Source: an uncultured Collinsella sp. (lineage in GTDB: Bacteria > Actinomycetota > Coriobacteriia > Coriobacteriales > Coriobacteriaceae). Taken from it: DNA of 14,887 bases. Location: NCBI GenBank assembly GCA_937950415.1, contig CALFDL010000308.1, positions 1 to 14,887 of the forward strand, written 5' to 3'. The notes beneath the pieces were generated by a model that had not been told where the DNA came from, did not search any database, and was given only the letters and a program-made list of their open reading frames with translations. Shown here in pieces: positions 1 through 5,756 of the stretch. Position numbers and translations under genes: made by a program. The first letter of the stretch is position 1. The number at the start of each line of letters is the position of its first letter.

Positions 1-2
1 GA

Positions 3-131
3 GCCGACAGAGCTACGAGAGGAATCGGAAATCCCACAAAATTTGTGATTGAGCCGAAATTTTTGGAAGAAATTTTTTTAGCGATAGAGAATCATCAATC
101 ACAACTGGAATATTTTGGTACTGTGGTATAA
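3..131 (+). CDS. 3' end of an unidentified gene (partial, 5' end outside window)
   Basis: One reading frame is open from the left edge of the window to a TAA at 129-131 and encodes 42 residues ending in SQLEYFGTVV. The stretch contains a plausible alternating hydrophobic and charged pattern (FVIEPKFLEEIFLAIENHQ), as expected of a real C-terminus, but I do not recognise a family. Its stop codon lies inside the -10 element of the promoter that drives the next gene, so if it is real the two genes are packed tightly. The DNA here is much more AT-rich than the rest of the window, which could equally reflect a noncoding upstream region. Confidence is low because only 43 codons are visible. Confidence 0.35.
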   Translation, partial: ADRATRGIGNPTKFVIEPKFLEEIFLAIENHQSQLEYFGTVV

Positions 132-140
132 TGACACTAC
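117..140 (+). promoter_or_regulatory. Extended -10 promoter P1 (before the Cas9-like gene)
   Basis: GGTACTGTGGTATAAT with a perfect TATAAT at 127-132 preceded by TGG, which makes an extended -10. The hexamer 17 bases upstream (actgga) does not resemble TTGACA. The element matches six others in this window and puts transcription start near 139, ahead of the ATG at 187. Confidence 0.8.
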
Positions 141-186
141 AAAAAGAAAGCCGCATACCGCCTATGTGTGGGAAAGGAAATACGCT

Positions 187-2706
187 ATGAAAAAGTTGAA
201 GCAGATGAGTGGGCCTTATTCCATCGGGTTCGAGTTAAGTTCGACGGCACATGGATTCGTTGCAACGGATCCGAACGGGAATGTTTTGTACCATGGAAAG
301 CAACCGGTTATGGGAACCCGTGTTTTCAAGGAAGGTCAGCATGCAGCTGAGGCGCGTATGCCGCGAACTTCCCGCCGTGGAATCCAGCGACGTCGTGGGC
401 GTGAACATGAGATGGAGCGCGTTTTCGCACCGGTGATTTCCTCTATTGATCCGGATTTCTTTATCCGACGCCGGATGTCCTACAAGCTTGGAAAAATTCG
501 GTTCGAGAGTGACTCGATCGGATTCAGCTATAGTCGTCTGTTCCATTCGTTCCCGACGCTTGCCCATCTGGACGTCGCCCTTATGGAATCAGATAGCGCT
601 ATGGATCCGCGTCTGATTTTCGAGTCCGTTGCGAATCATGTTGTCCGGCGCGGTCATTTTCTGCTCGAAAACCAAAATGTTTCGTCTACGAACTCTGACA
701 TCGATACGCAGGTTGCAAACTACGCGGAAGTTCTTGTGTCCTATTTTGAGGACACTCTTGACGAGCGGATCGAGCCGTCACTGGAAGCTCTTGACATCAA
801 TGGAAATGTAACGGCGCGTGAGTTGCAGAAGCGGTTCGCATCTGCCATGTGCGTGTCGGGCGATGATATTCAGAAGAAAACGGAGAAGGCTCAAATTAAA
901 GCCATTGCAGATCTTGTCGCCGGCTATAAGGCAGATCTGACGGCGCTTGTTCCCGATGCTGAGAAACTTCCCAAAGTATCGATTTCCGATGGCGATGCGT
1001 TGGAGGAGTTCCTGTCGGATTCTTGTCCGGATTCCCTCGTTTCTGTTCTGATGGCAGCGCAGGCGCTCTACACTTCCTGGAAGCTTCAGGGGATGCTTTC
1101 TTACGCACCTGGCAAAAGCCTTTCGCACAATCAGGTTGCCCAGTATGACGTGTATGGGAAGCAGCTTCGCATGCTTAAAAATCTTGCACTCAAGTATGTC
1201 GCGAAGCAGGATGCAGACGGTAATATTGACGAGGACGGATTTAAAGATTACGTTCGGTTCTTTGGCGGTCCGAAGTGTGAGGACAGGTACCGTTACGACA
1301 AGGTTCAGGTAAAGAAGCAGGATAGCCCGAAAAAAAACATGGGCTATACCGCCTACAACCTGAATGTTCTCGGTTATGAGGAGTTTGCCAAGCGTGTAGA
1401 GCTCCTGTTCAAAGATACCGATGCCGTGAACGATCCGCAATACAAGACGATGATGGAGGCATTTGCAAATCATGCTTTCCTGCGCCGTATTCATACGGTC
1501 GACAATGCTGCGATTCCCTATCAGTTGCACGCCGAGGTTGTAAATCGAATCATCGACAACCAGGGGCGTTTCTATCCTTGGCTCATTGATGCTCGCGGGC
1601 ATATTCTGAAGGTTCTGACTTCTCGAATTCCCTATTATGTCGGTCCTCTTGACAGTACGGACCATGGTAAAGCCGGCGAAAATGGCACGCGTTTTGCATG
1701 GGTGAAACGTCTTGCTGGTCATGAGGACGCATTTGTGTCTCCCTGGAATTATGAGGATCATATTGATATCGACACGACAGCCGAGCTTTTCATCCGCCGC
1801 ATGACAGGAGAGTGCTCCTATCTCGACGGCGAGGATGTTTTGGCGAAGAATTCTCTATTGTATGAGAAATATTGTTTCTTTAATGAGCTTGCGAGCCTCA
1901 GCTTTACGGAGGATGGAGATTCCTGGATGCCATTCGATGCTGGAATGCGGAAGGCTATCTATGATGCCGCTTCGGATGGAAAGACGATGACGGTGAAACG
2001 CATCGAGTCCGTGCTGCAGCGAGACTTCTTTATCGCACATCCTCATGTTCGTGGTACGTCGAATCCGAAAGCCATGTCTTCCAAGCGGTCCAATTATGCA
2101 TATTTCTGCAGGCTCTTCGACGTGAAAGCGCTCAGTGCTTCCGACATGAGCATGGCGGAGGACCTGGTTCTGTGGAATACAGTGTTTGAGGATCGCGATA
2201 TCCTGCGCCGAAAGATCCTGAAAACCTATGGTGACCTGCTCACGGAAAAGGCGGTTGACGATTTCTGCCATAAGCGTCTTTCCGGTTGGGGAAAGCTGTC
2301 TGAGAGGCTGCTGACCGGCATCTGGGCAGATACGGCTTCTGGCGATATGTGCGTCATGGATGTCCTTGAGCAGGGCAGGCCTTATGGTCGCTATCGTGGT
2401 TCATCTATGAACCTGATGCAGATTCTGAATGACGATGTTCTTGGTTTCAAAATGGAAATCAAGAGGCTTAACGATTCGCATATGCAGATGGCAGAAGGTT
2501 TTGATCTGAACGCACTTCCCGGTTCGCCGGCACTTCGTCGAGGCGTGAGTCAGGCGATATTAGCCGCAAAGACCTACAGGGTCTTTCTGACCTGGCGATG
2601 CAGGTCTATAGGAACCCAGATGAGCTTCCATTCACATATTTTCGTCCGATTAGAGATCGTCTGTACTCTTGGGGGTTTGACGCCATCAAGGACGCACAGG
2701 CAGTGA
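187..2706 (+). CDS. Cas9-like protein lacking nuclease domains (RuvC-I, bridge helix and REC lobe only)
   Basis: This 839-residue protein is collinear with the N-terminal half of Cas9. YSIGFELSS (11-19) matches the RuvC-I strand YSIGLDIGT. Residues 53-80 are the arginine-rich bridge helix (RMPRTSRRGIQRRRGRE). FHSFPTLAHL and RRGHFLL (154-160), RIPYYVGPL (480-488), the FAWV..SPWNYE and SLLYEKY blocks, VFEDRDIL (about 666-673), SGWGKLSERLL, NLMQILNDD (about 742) and GSPALRRG (779-786) follow in the order seen in the Cas9 REC lobe. The protein ends where RuvC-II should begin. HNH, RuvC-II, RuvC-III and the PAM-interacting domain are absent, and the catalytic aspartate of RuvC-I is Glu16, so DNA cleavage is not expected. 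Full Cas9 proteins run to roughly 1000-1400 residues. ATG 187 is chosen for the AAAGGAA ribosome site at 173-179; the frame extends upstream to 115, but that lies in the promoter. The last roughly 50 residues are out-of-frame sequence of a joined gene. It may bind guide RNA (inference), or it may be a relic. Confidence 0.88.
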   Translation: MKKLKQMSGPYSIGFELSSTAHGFVATDPNGNVLYHGKQPVMGTRVFKEGQHAAEARMPRTSRRGIQRRRGREHEMERVFAPVISSIDPDFFIRRRMSYKLGKIRFESDSIGFSYSRLFHSFPTLAHLDVALMESDSAMDPRLIFESVANHVVRRGHFLLENQNVSSTNSDIDTQVANYAEVLVSYFEDTLDERIEPSLEALDINGNVTARELQKRFASAMCVSGDDIQKKTEKAQIKAIADLVAGYKADLTALVPDAEKLPKVSISDGDALEEFLSDSCPDSLVSVLMAAQALYTSWKLQGMLSYAPGKSLSHNQVAQYDVYGKQLRMLKNLALKYVAKQDADGNIDEDGFKDYVRFFGGPKCEDRYRYDKVQVKKQDSPKKNMGYTAYNLNVLGYEEFAKRVELLFKDTDAVNDPQYKTMMEAFANHAFLRRIHTVDNAAIPYQLHAEVVNRIIDNQGRFYPWLIDARGHILKVLTSRIPYYVGPLDSTDHGKAGENGTRFAWVKRLAGHEDAFVSPWNYEDHIDIDTTAELFIRRMTGECSYLDGEDVLAKNSLLYEKYCFFNELASLSFTEDGDSWMPFDAGMRKAIYDAASDGKTMTVKRIESVLQRDFFIAHPHVRGTSNPKAMSSKRSNYAYFCRLFDVKALSASDMSMAEDLVLWNTVFEDRDILRRKILKTYGDLLTEKAVDDFCHKRLSGWGKLSERLLTGIWADTASGDMCVMDVLEQGRPYGRYRGSSMNLMQILNDDVLGFKMEIKRLNDSHMQMAEGFDLNALPGSPALRRGVSQAILAAKTYRVFLTWRCRSIGTQMSFHSHIFVRLEIVCTLGGLTPSRTHRQ

Positions 2707-2873
2707 TGTATCTCGGACGTGGCGACTACGATTCATATCAAATTGCCCGTAATGACCTTGAAGACAGCGGTTGGCTTTCACCTGAGATTGAGATCAACAG
2801 CCTCGATAAGATTCCGCTTGGAGAATATCTTCAAGCCGGGATTTCGAAGATGAAATCAACTGATTGGGCTTAA
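2598..2873 (+). CDS. Tail of an unidentified acidic protein, joined out of frame to the Cas9-like gene
   Basis: This frame is open from 2505 to the TAA at 2871-2873 and overlaps the end of the Cas9-like frame by about 110 bases. From about 2550 it reads like real protein: DISRKDLQGLSDLAMQVY, then PFTYFRPIRDRLYSWGFD, a tyrosine-rich GRGDYDSYQIARNDLEDSGW segment and a C-terminus IPLGEYLQAGISKM. The first ATG is at 2598, but it has no ribosome site in front of it, and the protein-like sequence begins upstream of it. I therefore read this as the 3' part of another gene whose 5' part was lost when it was joined to the Cas9-like gene. I do not recognise the family. It would be translated only by frameshifting or by weak internal initiation. 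Confidence 0.5.
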   Translation: MQVYRNPDELPFTYFRPIRDRLYSWGFDAIKDAQAVMYLGRGDYDSYQIARNDLEDSGWLSPEIEINSLDKIPLGEYLQAGISKMKSTDWA

Positions 2874-2992
2874 CTGAATCGCGAAGACCTCAAGAAACTC
2901 GTCAATCTTTTCGTCTTTTCCAGAGTTGTTTGCAGTTTGATGGGGAAGTTCGTGGTAATGGGAGAGGGGATGGCATTCCGAGTCCAAAATCC
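2874..2992. other. Intergenic stretch before the signal peptidase promoter
   Basis: After the stop at 2873 no convincing gene, hairpin terminator or repeat is visible. A short frame continues past the stop (LNREDLKKLVNLFVF), which could be degraded coding sequence belonging to the same lost gene, but it is too short to support. Confidence 0.4.
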
Positions 2993-3016
2993 GGTACTGT
3001 GGTATGATGGTGCTAT
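2993..3016 (+). promoter_or_regulatory. Extended -10 promoter P2 (before lepB)
   Basis: GGTACTGTGGTATGAT with the -10 hexamer TATGAT at 3003-3008. The first 13 bases are identical to P1 at 117. There is no -35-like hexamer at the usual distance. The signal peptidase ATG lies 30 bases downstream of the -10. Confidence 0.78.
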
Positions 3017-3037
3017 CCTAACAGAAAGGCGAAATGC

Positions 3038-3601
3038 ATGACGACCGGTATTACTTCAATCCTGAAAAATATTCTGAAATTCATAACGTTCATCGGCGCT
3101 GTCGTGGCGGCGGTCTTTCTCTTGCGGGCGTTTGTAATCGAGCCGTTTGTCGTACCGACGGGATCGATGGAATCGACGATTGAGGTGGGTGACTGCATAC
3201 TTGCGCAGAAGATTACCCTTGAGACGGGAAGTGATTTGAAGCCAGGCGACATCGTCGTATTCAAGAATCCGAGGCCGAGGAACGGAGTTGACATCCTTGT
3301 CAAACGTGTCATCGCGACGTCCGGTCAGACCGTCGACCTGAAAGACGGCAAGGTCTATGTCGATGGCAGGCGCCTGGATGAATCCTATGCGATGGGGGAG
3401 AGCAAGCCACTGGATGCACATCTGTCATCAGCACCCGATTCCTATCCTTATACAATCCCCGACGGATGTATTTGGGTGATGGGAGACAACCGTGAGAATT
3501 CGGCAGATTCACGCTATTTCGGACCGGTGGAGGAGGATAGCGTAATCGGTATCGTATTCGCACGCTATTTCCCGTTTGACAGAATCGGTTCTGTTTCATA
3601 A
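3038..3601 (+). CDS. lepB: Type I signal peptidase
   Basis: This 187-residue membrane protease cleaves signal peptides from exported preproteins at the outer face of the cytoplasmic membrane. One N-terminal transmembrane segment (about 15-38) is followed by box B, VPTGSMEST, with catalytic Ser43. Box D, DILVKRVIA, holds the general-base Lys89. Box E, MGDNRENSADSRYFGPV, lies near 147-163. The length is typical of compact Gram-positive SipS-type enzymes. ATG 3038 follows an AAAGG ribosome site at 3025-3029. A second ATG at 3034 is out of frame. The gene forms a single transcription unit between promoter P2 and the terminator at 3605-3644. The element also encodes a large secreted wall protein at 7157, a natural substrate. 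A chromosomal lepB is usually essential, so this is probably an additional copy (inference). Confidence 0.95.
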   Translation: MTTGITSILKNILKFITFIGAVVAAVFLLRAFVIEPFVVPTGSMESTIEVGDCILAQKITLETGSDLKPGDIVVFKNPRPRNGVDILVKRVIATSGQTVDLKDGKVYVDGRRLDESYAMGESKPLDAHLSSAPDSYPYTIPDGCIWVMGDNRENSADSRYFGPVEEDSVIGIVFARYFPFDRIGSVS

Positions 3602-3604
3602 TCC

Positions 3605-3644
3605 AAAGCCCTGCGGCACGTTTCGTGTGTCGTAGGGCTTTTTT
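3605..3644 (+). terminator. Rho-independent terminator after lepB
   Basis: A 15-base-pair stem (3605-3619 with 3627-3641, two G-U pairs) closes a 7-base loop and runs into six T residues at 3639-3644. The stem starts three bases after the stop codon of lepB. A run of A on the left arm suggests it could also act on the opposite strand. Confidence 0.93.
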
Positions 3645-3714
3645 AATGTCGTAAGACCAGAATCTAGACTTTGAAAAATCCGGATCCATCAAGTTTTCTC
3701 GCCCGTAGTATCTT

Positions 3715-3738
3715 CCTACTGTGGTATGATGGTATTGC
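3715..3738 (+). promoter_or_regulatory. Extended -10 promoter P3 (before the small-protein operon)
   Basis: CCTACTGTGGTATGAT with TATGAT at 3725-3730, the same core as P1 and P2 and no -35 match. A 10-base palindrome, TATTGCAATA, sits at 3733-3742 around the expected start of transcription. Confidence 0.77.
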
Positions 3739-3776
3739 AATAAAGAGTTGATGATTTTAAAGCCTAAGGAGTCAGG

Positions 3777-4088
3777 ATGACGCGTAGATACACGCTGGAG
3801 CGGACGGACTTTATCGGGTGCCAGAACACCGCCTATATGGACGTAGACGATGCCGAGCCGTGTCCATTTTGCGGTAGCAGGCAGGTGACTATCTATCCCT
3901 ACGGGCAGGGAACCACCTCGTATGTCGAGGGCGTACCTACGCTCTACCTTTCATCTGCCACCTGCAAATGTCGAGGTTGCACCGCCGAGATAGACGGTCC
4001 CCAGCGCAAATCGATTATCGAGGGCGAGGATGAATACAACGCCTGTATCGCAGCCCTCAAGACTTGGAATACACGCCATGCGGAATAA
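3777..4088 (+). CDS. Lar-like zinc-ribbon protein (restriction alleviation family)
   Basis: This 103-residue protein has the layout of Lar-type restriction alleviation proteins: an N-terminal EPCPFCGS knuckle (Cys29, Cys32), a second set CKCRGC (63-68) with a following acidic stretch, and a C-terminal AALKTWNTR that matches the family's closing A..WN.R signature. Family members from phages and prophages are linked to weakening type I restriction, but most copies are untested, so function here is by family only. An AAGGAG ribosome site at 3766-3771 precedes ATG 3777. It is the first gene of the operon after promoter P3, and its stop lies 12 bases before the next start, with the next ribosome site starting on its last base. 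Confidence 0.75.
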   Translation: MTRRYTLERTDFIGCQNTAYMDVDDAEPCPFCGSRQVTIYPYGQGTTSYVEGVPTLYLSSATCKCRGCTAEIDGPQRKSIIEGEDEYNACIAALKTWNTRHAE

Positions 4089-4093
4089 GGAGG
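4087..4093 (+). promoter_or_regulatory. Ribosome binding site that selects a TTG start
   Basis: AAGGAGG at 4087-4093 is the strongest ribosome site nearby and lies 6 bases before TTG 4100. It rules out the in-frame ATG at 4064, which lies inside the preceding gene without a ribosome site. Confidence 0.75.
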
Positions 4094-4099
4094 CATAAA

Positions 4100-4531
4100 T
4101 TGGGACAGCGTGAAGAGACGACAGAGGAGCTGTCCGAGCGCGTTTTGGCTCGGTTGCGCCGCGAGTATTCCCTGGTCTCGTCTGAGGTGTGGGTGGACGA
4201 TGTCCATCGCGTCGATTTTGTCGGTTTCAGGCCCGCGCGGAACTCACCGTTCCCATCATCCATCGAGCGGGGTGAATTCGTCTTCGTCGAGGTCAAATCG
4301 TGTATGAATGACTTCAAGAGCGGACACGGCCTGACGTTCCGGGGCGATGCGAACTGGCTCGTCTGCCCGCCTGATCTCGCCCAGACGCTCTATGAGACCC
4401 GACAGCTCCCCAAGGACGCGGCGGTCTTCTGCCCGGACGCCCGCGGGGTCTGCAGAAAAAATTCGACCTCGGGATCGGCTCGGGGAGCAGCCGGATTGCA
4501 TCCGTCTCCGAGCTCCTGTTCCGAATGGTGA
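4100..4531 (+). CDS. MmcB-like PD-(D/E)XK family protein, zero-frame product
   Basis: The zero frame gives 143 residues from TTG 4100. It has the core of small phage nuclease-like proteins of the MmcB type: RVDFVGF with Asp39, then EFVFVEVKS with Glu64 and Lys66 (the D...ExK triad), then CMNDFKSGHGLTFRGDANWLV and PDLAQTLYETRQLPKDAAVFCPDARG. Such proteins belong to the PD-(D/E)XK nuclease superfamily and are thought to act on DNA. After residue 119 the zero frame becomes a low-complexity Ser/Ala stretch that does not look like the family. The -1 frame instead gives KKFDLGIGSGSSR followed by VSELLFRMVNHS, the kind of ending expected for such a protein. An A-run (4456-4461) marks the frame change. 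The full product is probably made by frameshifting into the next frame, or the gene carries an indel. Confidence 0.7.
   Translation: MGQREETTEELSERVLARLRREYSLVSSEVWVDDVHRVDFVGFRPARNSPFPSSIERGEFVFVEVKSCMNDFKSGHGLTFRGDANWLVCPPDLAQTLYETRQLPKDAAVFCPDARGVCRKNSTSGSARGAAGLHPSPSSCSEW
4445..4513 (+). promoter_or_regulatory. Candidate -1 ribosomal frameshift signal
   Basis: The heptamer A AAA AAT at 4456-4462 is in the correct phase for tandem slippage of the zero frame (AGA AAA AAT to AAA AAA). A purine-rich GGGG (4445-4448) sits about 8 bases upstream like an internal Shine-Dalgarno stimulator. A structured element follows: GCTCGGGGA (4478-4486) pairs with TCTCCGAGC (4505-4513), and an inner stem CGGAT/ATCCG closes on a 3-base loop. 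The 15-base gap between slip site and stem is longer than usual. A one-base indel in the A-run is the alternative. Confidence 0.45.
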
Positions 4532-4800
4532 ACCACAGCGCATACTCCTACCGTACATCGCGCGGGGTCTTTTCGAACGGCTATTGCCCGTGGTGCAGCC
4601 CGTACCGCGCCAAGCTCCTCAACGATATCGATGATGTCTGTGGGGATATGGACCTGATTGAGGGGATAGAGCTCGCACTCGAGGTCAATGACCCGCAAGG
4701 GGTGCATTTGAGCATGTCCCACGACAACGGCATCGACTGCGCTTATATTCCTATCAACTATTGCCCGATTTGCGGGCGAAATTTTCGGAAGGATAGATAA
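4525..4800 (+). CDS. Zinc-knuckle protein, probably the -1 frame extension of the MmcB-like gene
   Basis: Read from ATG 4525 this is 91 residues, but protein-like sequence in the same frame begins at about 4456 and no start codon or ribosome site precedes it. It therefore probably joins the MmcB-like frame, giving one fused protein of about 210 residues. The visible part carries two CxxC knuckles, YCPWC (Cys21, Cys24) and YCPICGRNF (Cys80, Cys83), about 55 residues apart and separated by an acidic segment. This arrangement suggests one zinc site (inference). The zero-frame stop (4529-4531) overlaps ATG 4525, so termination-reinitiation is a second possible way to make it. Function is unknown; the closing CPICGR motif resembles that of the protein at 5118. 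Confidence 0.6.
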   Translation: MVNHSAYSYRTSRGVFSNGYCPWCSPYRAKLLNDIDDVCGDMDLIEGIELALEVNDPQGVHLSMSHDNGIDCAYIPINYCPICGRNFRKDR

Positions 4801-5031
4801 ATGACCGTTATCCAGTATTGCCGCGAGAAGACCGAGGTGCGCGAACTCGTGATTATCCGTAGCGGCGGGTATGAGAGGTGCGTGGCCTATATCGACTGCG
4901 AGGATTTATTTCGCCTACCTCCCGATTACACCCATGCTGACGTCATCGATTCCTCCTACGGCCATATCAAGGTTTTGGACCATCGAGGCGTATACGTAAG
5001 TGTTCCGTGTACCTATCTGGATATCAAATAG
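4801..5031 (+). CDS. Small protein of unknown function
   Basis: This 76-residue protein starts at an ATG directly after the previous stop codon, with a GGAAGGA ribosome site at 4787-4793. I do not recognise a family. It is rich in tyrosine and beta-type alternation (ELVIIRSGGYERCVAYIDC, HIKVLDHRGVYVSVPC) and has three cysteines without a CxxC pair. Its place in the operon suggests co-expression with the Lar-like and zinc-knuckle proteins. Confidence 0.7.
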   Translation: MTVIQYCREKTEVRELVIIRSGGYERCVAYIDCEDLFRLPPDYTHADVIDSSYGHIKVLDHRGVYVSVPCTYLDIK

Positions 5032-5117
5032 GGAAGTGCGCTGGGTTGATCAAGACGAGATCTGTCCACACATATGGTTTTGCTGGCAAAGGATTTGATA
5101 CAGAAGGGAAGTTCTAG

Positions 5118-5327
5118 ATGGCTTGTGAATATCGCGAAGCTGATCGGAGCAAACTCGAAGCTACATCATCGTACGCTGGCGCGACTGCCGATGAGATCTA
5201 TATCATCGACCGTGCCGGCGAGTATAGCGGCCCCTGCTTTGAACATCTCATCGAGATATATATGGCAATCGGGAGAAAGGAACCCAAACCGATCACCTAC
5301 TGTCCGTTCTGCGGGCGAAAGCTGTAG
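5118..5327 (+). CDS. Small protein with C-terminal zinc knuckle
   Basis: This 69-residue protein begins at ATG 5118, preceded by an AGAAGGGA ribosome site at 5102-5109. A longer overlapping frame from 5074 is rejected because it runs in a different phase and ends in low-complexity Arg/Ser. The protein ends in ITYCPFCGRKL (Cys62, Cys65), a C-terminal single CxxCGR knuckle seen in many short phage and plasmid proteins. With only one CxxC visible near the end, a partner cysteine pair is missing unless Cys3 and Cys40 take part. Its stop is directly followed by the next start. Function unknown. Confidence 0.7.
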   Translation: MACEYREADRSKLEATSSYAGATADEIYIIDRAGEYSGPCFEHLIEIYMAIGRKEPKPITYCPFCGRKL

Positions 5328-5735
5328 ATGAATATGCTGGATGGAATGCAGATTGATTCCAAAGATCGACACGGGGCTGTCGATACATATGACATCGACC
5401 CGAGAACCCTGCTTACGTCGGACAGGGCGAGGCGGTGCGCGGCAAACCGTTTGCTGGAATTCTATGGCTACTCGAATGAGATCGGCGAGGCGGATCTTCA
5501 TGATTTCCTGGCCGCTGTGCTGTTTGGACCCGGAATCAAGATTACTGGTAATAGACCGATTATCGGTAGGTTGTTTGAGCTGATAAACCGCCCGGTTTGT
5601 GTTGTTAGGACACTTGAGACCGATGAAGGGGAAATCGTTCCCGTATGTTCCAATTGCGGCGAACCGATTTCCCTGACCGATTCCTTCTGCCCGCATTGCT
5701 CTGCGGAAGTAGTCGGCAATGAGTTCGATTGCTGA
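5328..5735 (+). CDS. Protein with C-terminal double zinc ribbon
   Basis: This 135-residue protein starts at ATG 5328, immediately after the TAG of the preceding gene. A second in-frame ATG is at 5334. No strong ribosome site is seen, so translational coupling is likely. The N-terminal two thirds contain a helical, acidic region (ANRLLEFYGYSNEIGEADL) that I do not recognise. The C-terminus is a compact four-cysteine zinc ribbon: VCSNCGEPI (Cys107, Cys110) and FCPHCSAEV (Cys121, Cys124). The spacing of ten residues between the pairs fits a canonical zinc-ribbon fold. Role unknown. Confidence 0.72.
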   Translation: MNMLDGMQIDSKDRHGAVDTYDIDPRTLLTSDRARRCAANRLLEFYGYSNEIGEADLHDFLAAVLFGPGIKITGNRPIIGRLFELINRPVCVVRTLETDEGEIVPVCSNCGEPISLTDSFCPHCSAEVVGNEFDC

Positions 5736-5756
5736 GTCACGTCACCACTTCTAGGT

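Noticed and set aside
41..100. AT-rich palindrome CACAAAATTTGTG (35-47) and A/T tracts upstream of P1 as an operator or tracr-like RNA
   Set aside because: It may simply be part of the partial coding frame or an AT-rich upstream region; no partner sequence or terminator supports an RNA gene.
778..1761. Minus-strand 327-codon frame opposite the Cas9-like gene
   Set aside because: The plus strand matches Cas9 along its length, and the minus frame has no recognisable motif or ribosome site.
5074..5331. Alternative 85-codon frame overlapping the 5118 gene
   Set aside because: It lacks a ribosome site and ends in low-complexity Arg/Ser, while the 5118 frame has a ribosome site and a CPFCGRKL ending.
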